Below, piece by piece: positions 10,311 through 19,205 of a DNA stretch of 64,000 nucleotides. A model generated the notes under the pieces. It ran no database searches. It saw only the letters and a program-made list of their open reading frames with translations, and had not been told where the DNA came from. The DNA comes from Armigeres subalbatus (taxonomy: Eukaryota > Arthropoda > Insecta > Diptera > Culicidae). The stretch spans positions 218,897,783 to 218,961,782 of the forward strand of contig NC_085141.1 in assembly GCF_024139115.2 (NCBI RefSeq). The letters run 5' to 3'. Positions within the stretch are counted from its first letter, which is position 1, and every line of letters starts with the position of its first letter. A program made the position numbers and the translations under genes.

Positions 10311-11530
10311 AGTGGACGATCACATCTTGATGTGGATAGACGCGTGTGTTCACTCGGAGTTTAGCTTTGTTGTTGTTTTTATCGTGCGCGATATACGATA
10401 CTGCCGATTACAATGTCTGGCATAGTCGCTGTGAAAAACACGCTGGCGTTTTTGTTTCCCGACGGTGCCTCTCAACCATCTTTGGCTGATATGGCCCGTT
10501 TCGTGAAAACATTGAAAAGTGATAAGCTGTCGATGGAAACAGCGTACAAAATAGCCGATGAGAAATCCGTATTTATTCGTTTTAAAAGTGTGGAGGCAAT
10601 GGAAAATACTTTGCGAAACAATGATGAGATGCTACCGTTTCATTACGCCAATGGAAAGATGGTAACGGTGCATATGAACGTAGCCGGAGGAAATACTCGG
10701 TATGTGAGAATTTTTGATCTGCCGCCGGAAATTTCGGATTCCGATTTATCATCCGTGATATCAAGATTCGGTAAAGTTAAACGCGTAGTACGTGAGCGGT
10801 TCCCAGCAGAATACGAACTTGATATGTTCACTGGAGTCCGTGGCGTTTATGTGGAAGTTGAAAAGGAGATTCCGGAAATTCTATATTTTCGAAATCTTAA
10901 AGGAAGAATTTTCTACCAAGGGTTAAAACCAAAATGCTTCATTTGCAAAGCCGACTCGCATATGAGAAAGTCGTGCCCGGTGGTGCTAGAACGACGGAGC
11001 ACGTTACAGCGAACGAACAAAGAGCTTGCTGATAATATAGCAAAACAAGTCACAAAAAAGATAGAAGTTAGTGCTGTTGCCGTCGATCCAGTTGCGCACG
11101 GCAGTGGAACACAAAAGACCAACAAATTGGGAAAGAATGCGAAAAAAATAATAGCTAAGCGACAACGTTCATCTGGCGCGGAGTGTGCAGATATCGAATC
11201 GAAAAGCGCAAACGAACCATCATCGAACGAGAAAACAATCAGTTCTGTCATCGTTCCGAACGCAACGCCTGAGAGGACGAGGTGTAGAATCCCTTCATAT
11301 GAATGGATAGAAGACGCAGACGAACGACGGGAGGTGATAGCATACGATAAGATTAGATTAGCCACGTTTATGAATTTGAATGTGGATGAAATTGAATTTT
11401 ATATTGATAACTAGATTAAAACGATTGTATTGTATTATCATTGTAATGCATCAGATTTGTGGCTCTGCAAAGTGTTTTGTTGCACGACTGAGCCTTTAAA
11501 TAAACTACATGGTAAAAAAAAAAAAAAAAA
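10311..11530 (+). mobile_element. ORF1-only poly(A) retroposon (half-LINE) with 18-bp target duplication
   Basis: The insert lies between perfect copies of AAAAGAAAAGTGCATTCG at 10293-10310 and 11531-11548 and ends in about 17 A residues preceded by AATAAA (about 11499-11504). It has a 102-bp leader, one intact gag-like ORF and a 99-bp 3' UTR; there is no endonuclease or reverse transcriptase. AGACGCG at +28 to +34 of the leader differs by one base from the downstream promoter element consensus used by Jockey- and I-type elements. The perfect duplication, A-tail and intact frame indicate a recent insertion made in trans by another non-LTR machinery. Confidence 0.9.
10413..11414 (+). CDS. Gag-like ORF1 nucleic-acid-binding protein (333 aa) of a non-LTR retroposon
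   Basis: Intact ORF with a start context of TTACAATG. The N-terminal 90 residues (SVFIRFKSVEAM) and residues about 97-170 (YVRIFDLPPEISD ... KVKRVVRERF ... VRGVYVEVEKEIP) look like two RRM-type folds as found in ORF1 proteins of several non-LTR clades. A single CCHC knuckle, CFICKADSHMRKSC, lies at residues 175-188. A Lys/Arg-rich linker (KLGKNAKKIIAKRQRS, about 237-252) could bind RNA or act as nuclear signal, and the C terminus is acidic (EWIEDADERRE). The expected role is binding of the element RNA into an RNP. It is the only intact long frame in the window that looks like a real protein from start to stop. No ORF2 follows; the transcript ends 99 bp downstream. Clade (L1-like or Jockey-like) is not settled. 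Confidence 0.85.
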   Translation: MSGIVAVKNTLAFLFPDGASQPSLADMARFVKTLKSDKLSMETAYKIADEKSVFIRFKSVEAMENTLRNNDEMLPFHYANGKMVTVHMNVAGGNTRYVRIFDLPPEISDSDLSSVISRFGKVKRVVRERFPAEYELDMFTGVRGVYVEVEKEIPEILYFRNLKGRIFYQGLKPKCFICKADSHMRKSCPVVLERRSTLQRTNKELADNIAKQVTKKIEVSAVAVDPVAHGSGTQKTNKLGKNAKKIIAKRQRSSGAECADIESKSANEPSSNEKTISSVIVPNATPERTRCRIPSYEWIEDADERREVIAYDKIRLATFMNLNVDEIEFYIDN

Positions 11531-11644
11531 AAAAGAAAAGTGCATTCGCTCGCAGAGCATTCAGTCTTTTTTATACCACCACTAGAAATTCGCGGTTATT
11601 AGAAAAGATCGTTTTCTTACTTTTTACACTTAGCCGAAGCAAAC

Positions 11645-11660
11645 AGCCTTTTTCAAGGCT
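11645..11660 (+). other. 6-bp stem with TTTC loop resembling a histone 3' stem-loop
   Basis: AGCCTT-TTTC-AAGGCT. Loop and stem length fit the replication-dependent histone mRNA 3' element, but the first stem pair is A-T instead of G-C and the usual ACCA flank is absent. See the promoter module upstream; relation to histone genes is speculative. Confidence 0.3.
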
Positions 11661-12240
11661 CTAAGCGTTAAAAATAATGTTCTCCTCCAGTCGCTATCGC
11701 ACGGATTAGAGGGCCCTTCAGTGGAAGGGCTGAGATACAGTCTACATCCCCTGCTGAGCCAACTTGTGGTTTATTTCAGGCAGTCCTGAGAAGGTTGCCA
11801 GATACTTCCTGAATTTTTTTGATGATTTTTGTTCGAGGTAGATTTGATTTCTGTGTCGGTTTGATGAGAAGATTTTGCCAAGGAATGGTATGCAACGCCG
11901 ATTATTTATCCAAAATAGTTTATGTGATAAATTTGGACATATTATGTATCTTAAAGGCATGGTCAAGTCAAGTCCTACGTCCACTTAGCGGTTTTGTCAT
12001 AGACATTACCCACTGTTCGTTTTTACTCAGGAAATTGAAACACGTGAGAGTCACAACAGCAGATCGAACTGGCAGGCCTCCGGTAACGCTTAACACCTGT
12101 CACCTATACCGGTGGGTAGTAGGTTCAGATGTAACATTCCTGATCTACGTCGATCCGGCTCTGAACACAGTGCTATAAGGCACCGGAGTCAACCCTTGCA
12201 TGGACCTCACTGTTTACAAAGGCACCCATGGGATCCCAAA

Positions 12241-13630
12241 ATGCGACTATCTACAACAGGTAGAGATAACGGCCCGGAGGGGGGACCCTATGGAAACGAA
12301 TACAAAAACAACAAAGGAGCAGGCGGAGCAATTGTTTTCGCAAAAAGTGGGAAGCTGCAGCGATCTCCAGTGATGGCGCAGGCAGCAGTAGCAAGTACCA
12401 GCACTTTGGCCAAGACTTCTGAGAACCAGGCAGGCCAAAAGGAGCTAGGATCCGAGAATAGGGTGTCCACACCAAAATCGGCAAGTAGTGTTATTCAGGA
12501 GGAACTACAACTTGGGAGGTCCAACCTGATGGAGGTGCGGAAGCGAGTCAACGAGCTTTATGACTTCGTGAAGGACAAACACAATGTCCACACTAAGATA
12601 AAGGTTCTAGTGACGAGCATCAAATCCGCCGTTAAAGCTGCCGAGCACGAACAGAACGCGCTCAAAGGAAGAGTTGAAGCAGCTGAGAAAACTCTGAGAG
12701 AGGGAGCGGAGCATACAGCAGACACCAATAAGCATCCAAAATACTCGCACAGAGAAGCGAAGCAGGGACTCACCAGGAGAGCAGGAAGTCCCGAAGAAGC
12801 AGCGGAACGTGCACGATTGTAGAAAGCCAGCGAGATAAGAGGAAGAAGCAGAAGGTGACTGTGGAAAAGAAGAAGGAACAGAAGAAGAAAGAAAAACGTA
12901 GATCTCCACAGGAGAGGGTCAAGGGCGACGCCCTGATCATCGAAGCGAGCGATAGGACGACGTATGCAGCAATCTTAAGGAAAGTGAGAGAAAACCCGGA
13001 TCTCAAGGACTTGGGAGAGAAAGTAGTGAGGACTAGGCGTACCCAGAAGGGGGAGTTGCTGTTCGAGCTGAAGAAAGATCCAACAATCAAAAGCTCGGCC
13101 TTCCGGGAGCTCGTTGTCAATTCCTTGGGCAGTGAAGCAAACGTAAGAGCTCTTACACAGGAGGCAGTAGTCGAGTGCAGAGACCTGGACGAGATTACGT
13201 CGAAAGACGAACTGAGACTCTTGTCTCGCAATGTATGCTGAGTGAGGTGCAGATGACGATCCGGCTGAAGAAAGCGTACGGTAGTACACAAGTAGCAGCG
13301 ATACGATTACCAGCAGTTGCTGCCAACAAAATGGTGGAGGTGGGCGAGGTGAAAGTCGGATGGTCGGTGTGCCCGCTGAGACTCACTCCGCGGGTCACCA
13401 AAGAGATGGAGCGATGCTTCAAATGCATGGCGTTTGGACACCAGGCGCGAAACTGCAAAGGTCCGGATAGATCCGGTCTATGTAGAAAATGTGGCGAAAA
13501 AGGACACGTTGCTAGGGACTGTACGAAGCAACCGAGATGCCTGCTCTGCAAATCGGAGGATGGAAACGACCATACGACGGGTGGCTTCCAATGCCCTGCA
13601 TACAAGAAGGCGATGACGGGCCGGGATTAA
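12241..13630 (+). pseudogene. R1-clade ORF1 (gag-like), frameshifted
   Basis: Three successive frames make one gag-like protein: 12241-12822 (alpha-helical region around LYDFVKDKHNVHTKIK), 12855-about 13215 (Lys-rich start, then YAAILRKVREN and LRVRTRR-like segments before LDEITSKDEL), and about 13215-13630. The last part has two CCHC knuckles, CFKCMAFGHQARNC and CRKCGEKGHVARDC, and a third CxxC...H...C unit, CLLCKSEDGNDHTTGGFQC, the triple knuckle typical of R1-clade ORF1. A stop at 12820-12822 and a frame change near 13215 inactivate it. The corresponding protein of the second R1 copy (19177-20718) has the same block order. Confidence 0.8.
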
Positions 13631-13639
13631 TGGAGATCA

Positions 13640-14990
13640 TATCAATCATTGCGACAACGCACAGCAACTGTTGTGGCAGTCGACAACAGAAGCAATGTGC
13701 GACGTGGCAATTATTGCTGAGCCGTACCGGATCCCTTCTTACAACGGCAACTGGGTGGCGAATGTTACGGGGATTGCGGCTATCCAAGTGATGGGCAGAT
13801 TCCCTATCCAAGAGGTGGTAGACAGCTCTAACGAAGGTTTTGTTGTCGCCAAAACCAACAGGATCTTCGTGTGAAGCACTTCGAGTTGACAGCGGCGCAA
13901 CAAATCTGGAAGCAGATGAACTGACGGAAACGTTAGCGAGGGCTTGCGATGCGTCGATGCCAAGGAAAATGGAGTCATTGGACATCCGACGCTAAATTAC
14001 TGGTGGAATGAATCTCTTGTCAATCTTCGTGCTGGCTGTTTCAAGGCCAGGAGACGTTTTCAGAGGGCAAGGTCTGAAACGGTAAGAGAAGGGCGTAAGA
14101 TAGTTTTTCGGGAAGCTAGAGCGGCTTTCAAACGGGAGATCAAAGTCAGCCAGTCCAACTGCTTCAAGCAGTTGTGCCAAGAAGCTGACGCTGATCCTTG
14201 GGGCAATGCTTATCGTGTGACAATAACGAAAATCAAGGGTCGGGTGACGCCAGCGGAGATGTGTCCGAACAAGCTGAAGATCATCGTGGACGGTCTTTTC
14301 CCGCAGCATGATTCTACGATGTGGCCGCCTGCACCGTACGAAGATGAAGACCAAGTCACCATTGCAGGTATGCAACTGCCTGGAATGCGGGTTCCTGGCT
14401 ATTTGTGTAGAATCCTTAAGAGCTACTTCGAAAACCGGATTCTGGTCTACGATACGAATTCGGGGCAGAAGTCGATTAGGGTTATGGCGGGTGTTCCGCA
14501 AGGCTCCATACTTGGCCCAATGTTGTGGAACGTTATGTACAACGGAGTGCTAAAGCTGAAGTTGCCCAAAGGCGTGAAGATCTTCGGATTCGCGGATGAT
14601 GTCGTTCTAACGATAACCGGAGAGTCGCTGGAAGAGGTAGAAATGCTGGTGGCGGAGACGACCGACGCAGTTGAAAACTGGATGAATGGAGTCAAGCTGC
14701 AGCTTGCTCACCACAAAACAGAAGTGATGCTGGTCAGCAACTGCCGAATCATACAGCGAATGCCGATTATCGTCGGAGAGCACGACATACCGTCCGTGCG
14801 GGCTTTGAGGCATCTAGGAGTGATGATCGACGACCGTTTGAATTTCAACACCCATGTCGACTATTCCTGCGAGAAGGCGGCTAAGATGGTCACTGCGATC
14901 ATGCCGAACGTTGGCGGACCGAGAGGCAGCTGTGGGCGTCTTCTGGCGACCGTATTATCCTCAATACTGAGGTACGGCGTTCTAGCATGA
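13640..14990 (+). pseudogene. R1-clade ORF2 (endonuclease/RT), with internal deletions
   Basis: The opening NHCDNAQQLLWQ and DVAIIAEPYRIP (about 13650-13740) is the N terminus of the apurinic-type endonuclease. Near 13870 the frame jumps to the linker before the RT (NYWWNESLVNLRAGCFKARR). The RT begins only at GVPQGSILGP (about 14490) and has the catalytic box FGFADDVVLTI (about 14585) followed by ALRHLGVMIDD. RT blocks 1-3 that should precede GVPQGS are missing, deleted at about 14365 in frame. The end at 14990 is a stop; the Cys-His tail seen in the other R1 copy is absent. Inactive. Confidence 0.8.
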
Positions 14991-15140
14991 GGAGCTGCGC
15001 TCAAGACGAAACGTAATCTCAGAGAATATCGAGTGCTACCAACAAAGAGGTACCAGAAATGTAAGGGAGACGGTGAGACTGGACTCTATAGTGAAATGGC
15101 AGCAGTAGTGGGTCAATGCAGACAGTGGAAGGTGGACCCA

Positions 15141-15446
15141 CCGGCTTTTAATTTTTTTTTTCGTCGGTTTCGGGGTCTAACCAATTTCTTTCACGAAAAT
15201 TTTGATATTTAGGCGTCAATCTTTAAAAAAATACGCGATGTTTCTACAATTATTTTTACGTCGGTTACGAGGCTACCAATTTTTTTACGAGGATTACGAT
15301 ATTTACGTGGTTTATAAACAATATCAAAAACAAAATTATAAAAAAATAAATTTGTGTTGTCAAAATCGAATGGTTGTTGCCAAAATCGAATGGGGTCTGT
15401 ATCTAGATTTCTAAATTATCAATTTTGTAATTAAAAGCTTTTAGTT
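15141..15446. other. No recognisable feature
   Basis: AT-rich sequence with several short TTTTTCGTCGGTT / TTTACGTCGGTT / TTTACG phrases that look like a degraded repeat. Confidence 0.4.
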
Positions 15447-15500
15447 TTCTTCTTCTTCTTTTTCATTGGCATTACATCCCCACTGGGACATTGCACTATG
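15447..15500 (-). repeat. 3' end fragment of a Feilai-type SINE
   Basis: CTTCTTCTTC then ATTGGCATTACATCCCCAC and TGGGACAT are the inverse of the 3' end of the SINE copies at 39188-39500 and 41645-41938. Confidence 0.6.
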
Positions 15501-15745
15501 GTCCAGGCTACAGATTTACGTGGAAACGTGCCTTTTACGACAAAACTATATTTCTAGAAAAAAAGGTTTGTTCTACAAAGTTGTTCGGAATAGTAAGGCC
15601 ATGAACAGAGGCGCGGCCACGTTCCGTGACGTGGGTAGGACAAAAAATCAAATAAGAGAAATTACAAAGTTCTTGTGTTTCACATGTTACATGTCGAAAA
15701 TACATTTTCTAGATCAAAATAATATTGTGTTACGTTGAAACTACC
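15501..15745 (+). repeat. AT-rich dispersed repeat fragment
   Basis: CAGATTTACGTGGAAACGTG, TTGTTCTACAAAGTTGTTCG and GAATAGTAAGG recur at 26865-26955 and, inverted, at 30545-30620. It belongs to the same AT-rich family as the long copy at 29184-30640. Confidence 0.6.
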
Positions 15746-16045
15746 CTACTGACATAAAGAAAAATGAAATTTGAACCAATGATTTAAGACTTATTCAATT
15801 TGGATGAAATATTATTGTAGACTATCGCTAGCTAGTAACTAGCGGAGCTGTACAAGTTCTAGCTGAGGTATCAAATTTATGGAATACTTTTGAGGAATTT
15901 CATGGACTTTCCGGAGATTATCTTGGATTACAAGAGATTTTTCGAACATCCTCAGATAAGTTATAAGGTTCAGGCAACATTACATTTCCAGAGTTTATAG
16001 AGCATTTTTAGAAAAACAAGATCTTCGAGCATCTTAACAAACTTC
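15746..16045. other. No recognisable feature
   Basis: AT-rich spacer with GAACTTTCCGGAGA-like phrases, possibly the edge of a degenerate minisatellite. Confidence 0.4.
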
Positions 16046-16058
16046 TAGAAGTGGTTAT

Positions 16059-16966
16059 TTACTTACTTACGGATCCTTTACACCTCCGGTGGTGCAAAGG
16101 GCCGACTTGAAAGATCTCCATCCTGAGCGTTGCCTGGCTGTCGCTTTAACCTGTGGCCAGGTTAGATTTCGGTCGACTTCTTTTATTTCTTTATTGAGGC
16201 TTCGCCGCCATGAGCCTCTGGGTCTGCCTCTGCTGCGATGTCCCGCTGGGTTCCAGTCTAATGCTTGTTTACAGATTTCGTTTCCGCCCCTACGTAGAGT
16301 GTGGCCGACCCAGCCCCACTTCCGATCCCGAATTTCTGTTGCTATCGGCCTCTGGTGACAACGACGATGGAGTTCGTTGTTTGAGATCCAGTTGTGAGGC
16401 CACCAGGCCCGAATTATATACCGCAGGCATCTGTGAATGAACACCTGCACCCGTTGAGTGTTCTCCACTGATACACACCATGTTTCGCTAGCGTATAACA
16501 GCACAGATTTCACGTTAGAGTTGAAAATTCATATTTTGGTGCGTTCACTTATCTGCCTGTTTTTCCAGATATTTCTTAAACTCGCAAAGGCAGCCCTTGC
16601 TTTCTTGATCCGTGCGCCTATGTCGATCTTGGTACCGCCGTCTGACGCCATTTGGCTACCAAGATATTGGAAGCTTTCAACATTCTCCACTGGTTACCCG
16701 GCTACTGTGAAACTGGAAGGAGTCATCGTGTTTACATCCAACGATTTGGTTTTGTTGACGTTGATGACTAAACCTGCCGAGGAGGAGCGCTCGGCAAGGT
16801 CGTTGAGCCTACTCTGCATATCAGAGCGCCGTTGCGCGAGGAGTGCAACATCATCCGCCAATTCGAAGTCATTTAGGTGCTCCATGGTTATAGGCTGCCA
16901 TAACAGCCCGCGGTTTGGTTCACGGTCAATCGCATCTACCAGAATCTCGTCGATTACGATGAGGAA
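16059..16966 (-). mobile_element. 5'-truncated non-LTR retrotransposon with 13-bp target duplication
   Basis: The insert is bounded by TAGAAGTGGTTAT at 16046-16058 and 16967-16979. On the minus strand it runs from inside the RT domain to a tail of GTAA repeats (GTAAGTAAGTAAATAA, about 16055-16073), the short tandem tail typical of CR1/L2/RTE-type 3' ends. The 5' end is truncated within the RT. Confidence 0.85.
16067..16966 (-). pseudogene. Reverse transcriptase C-terminal half, non-LTR, clade unassigned
   Basis: Read on the minus strand, the catalytic box appears as FELADDVALLAQ (about 16835-16870, one residue off the usual DLDFADD), followed by GLVINVNKTKS, ESFQYLGSQMA, and, in a second frame open from 16513 to 16067, LLYASETWCVS, HRCLRYI, WGWVGHTLRRG and RSRGRPRGSWRRS. 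The order is that of the RT palm/thumb and C-terminal tail. A frame break near 16520-16690 separates the two parts, so it is inactive. The SETW and GHTLRR signatures differ from the RTE copies in this window (HETWT, AGHVARM), so this is another family. The endonuclease fragment at 41939-42289 could belong to the same kind of element. Confidence 0.75.
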
Positions 16967-16979
16967 TAGAAGTGGTTAT

Positions 16980-18088
16980 GGATTTCTGTAAATTTTATAA
17001 AATATTTATTCATTAAGCAATTATTACTAACTTCTAGGAATTTGTACCTTGTACATTGCTACGATTTACCAGGAAAGAACGATCAATAATATTTCAGGGT
17101 GTTCAATACTATTGAGAGGTTTGAGTACATTTTCAGAAGTTCCGAGATTGTTTGTCCGAATTTTAAATATTTAACTTCTAATACTTCATGAAATCGTAGG
17201 TATATTTGTGATTCACATACAGATTCTAATCAACTATTTGAAGTTTCCAGAGCTGTTTTCCTCATAGGCAACCGGATGTGCTACAATTATTATAAACTAC
17301 TTCATATTTGCATAATCGTACGGTTTCCTAGCATATCCTTGTTTAGATTTTGAGCTTTTGGAAAAACTCGCTAGTCTAGTAACTACAGACAGGAGGTCGT
17401 GGACTCAATCCCAGGCTCGTCCCTATTTATAAAAAAAATGGCATAGACTATTCATCATTTTCCATAGTGAATAATCGATCTCTATCCTACCGAATTAACC
17501 AAATAACGAAACTTTCTGTGATATCGTGGGGATGCACAGGTATTCTCGGTCTTTAATAACAACAATAACTATAGACTAACATTTCTCTCTTTTCCCAACT
17601 GACTGGCGACGTTATTGCTCAATATTTGAGGGCTGCTGAAAAGTGTCCTTCTAGAATATGGTAGATCCCAATTTTTATACATTTGGATCGTAGTGCAATT
17701 TACACCAGTTCTGATCTGATCCGGAGTAGAAACCATTGACAAGTACAACCCCGTAGGATAAATTAAGCTACGCTACATAATTGTTTATATATCCAACTTA
17801 TGCTTAATTCACCTGCTCTGGAAAATCTCATAAAATTTTATAAATTCACTTAGCCTTGCCGAATTTTTCAACAATTTTATGGAAGACTTCTTGGAAAATC
17901 TCAATACATCATTGAGCATTTTTTAGAATAGAAATCCTCACATGATGAGCCTTTCGTATTTTTTCCTTTACTATTACGGCCGTACGGAAACCATGAAACT
18001 TTCAAATCTCTGATTACCTTTGAATGATATTTTAAATTGATAATATTAGATCCTTTAGATATCCATATGATATGTTCTTACCAAAATC
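16980..18088. other. No gene; possible mariner-type left end at 17093
   Basis: AT-rich. CAGGGTGTTCAATA at 17097 resembles the inverse of the end at about 21660-21673 (see that entry). A short tRNA-like stretch with a B-box look-alike (GGACTCAATCCCA) lies at about 17400-17413. Confidence 0.35.
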
Positions 18089-18150
18089 ATGGGTAGGACA
18101 ATGCTTCGACTGTCCTACCCAGGTATTTTCATGCGTAGGACATGTCCTAC
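18089..18150. repeat. Two adjacent short palindromes
   Basis: TGGGTAGGACA and TGTCCTACCCA (about 18089-18120) form a perfect 11-bp stem around a 10-base loop; TAGGACATGTCCTA (about 18137-18150) is a second palindrome of the same words. They lie just outside the TA microsatellite at the 3' side of the R1 copy. Confidence 0.7.
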
Positions 18151-18174
18151 TTGTCCCACCCACTCCCGGCGCCA

Positions 18175-18177
<3 letters not shown>

Positions 18178-18219
<42 letters not shown>
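18178..18219. repeat. (TA)n microsatellite
   Basis: About 42 bases of TA, then ATAGATATATAT before a T-run. It continues on the other side of the R1 element as 21051-21066. Confidence 0.95.
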
Positions 18220-18221
<2 letters not shown>

Positions 18222-18610
18222 TATATATTTTTTTTCCTTCCTAAACAATGGAGGGGGAATCTGCTCAACAGACATCCTGGGTTGACCAGGAAGTGCTGGG
18301 TTAGGGGCCACCTCCAATGAGGGAGGCAGGGCTGCATCCCCGACCAGCTAAACCGTTTCCATTGCCGCCAAGCCCATCGTCCCTTCGGTACAACCAGAAA
18401 GTAATGCTTCAAAGGGGGCCAGTGCATGACGCACCCTCGAGGTTAGCTGCGTGTCCTTGCAGCATCGAACATCGTGACTCGCTTTTTTAGAAGAGCACCA
18501 TGGTATCGTGCCAGTGCATTGCCGGCTTTCCAGGTGGCCTTACCACGCCCTATGTCCTCGGAAGGTGGGCAGGGTCGACTTCGCGCCTGCTTCCCTCTGC
18601 ACGACTGGTA

Positions 18611-19205
18611 TCAAGAATGATGATGCCGCGTGCACCCCAAATTAACCTTTCTGCGATAGGGCCTATTCGCCAGCACACAGAGGGACTTGCCGACGCGAGG
18701 CCTACGCCTGCCCCAGCCTTGACGAGGACCCCTTTCCGTCCTCGGGCTCGGAACCCGCCTGGTTGACCGACGCCGCGAAAGCGACGATACCATGTTGTTC
18801 TTCGCGCGGCCACTTGTTCGATAAAAGGATCGAGTTCGACCACAGAGCATGACCACCGGTATGACCCATGAAGCCGACTCCGATCCCTTGGACCACCTCT
18901 TATTTGCGCCTGAACTAGCCATCCTTGCGTCCACGCGCCACCTTCTGTGTAGCTCCGAGACGATTTGGGCGATAGCCGATAAAACGGCGTTCCAGCCAAC
19001 TTCGTCTTTACACATCCTCCGAACTAGGTTGTCCGGGGTAGTGTCCAGACCACATGTGGCAAGCATGTGGTCACGCATTGAGCGAAAACGTGAGCACACG
19101 AACAACACGTGTTCCGCCGTTTCCTCTAAACCTGCGCACACCAAACACTCGGGCGAAGCCGAGCAAGCCAGCTGCTTTACCTGCACTTTGATTTTGCAGC
19201 ACGCT
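18611..19205 (-). pseudogene. C terminus of R1-clade ORF2 left after an internal deletion
   Basis: The frame includes PECLVCAGLEETAEHVLF and CSRFRSMRDHML, i.e. the CxxC...H...C motif that follows the RT/thumb in R1-type ORF2, then NLVRRMCKDEVGWNAVLS and LHRRWRVDARM. It is fused at about 19205 to the end of ORF1; no endonuclease or RT residues remain. It could be mobilised only in trans, if at all. Confidence 0.8.

Larger units (their letters stand above)
9735..12000. mobile_element. Inverted-repeat element of about 1 kb, split by a retroposon
   Basis: About 115 bp at 9735-9850 are repeated in inverse orientation at about 11885-12000: ACCGCGAAGTGGACGAAGG on the left against ACCGCTAAGTGGACGTAGG read inward on the right, followed in both by CTTGACCATGCCTTTAA and ATGTCCAAAT. 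Without the poly(A) retroposon at 10311-11530 and one copy of its target duplication the element would be about 1.03 kb. It carries CCAATTGGG at about 10256, TATAAAAG at 10290 and, across the insertion, CATTCAG at 11558, plus a 6-bp stem with a TTTC loop at 11645-11660. Target duplication not found; superfamily unknown. Confidence 0.6.
12050..15140 (+). mobile_element. R1-clade non-LTR retrotransposon, internally deleted and decayed
   Basis: Carries an ORF1 with three Cys/His knuckles and an ORF2 with the start of the endonuclease and the palm of the reverse transcriptase, in the order expected for R1 elements. ORF1 is split by frame changes; ORF2 lacks most of the endonuclease and RT blocks 1-3 and stops before the C-terminal Cys-His region. 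The 5' limit (about 12050) is set by the end of the neighbouring repeat and the 3' limit (about 15140) by the end of coding similarity; neither is exact and no target duplication was found. Confidence 0.8.
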
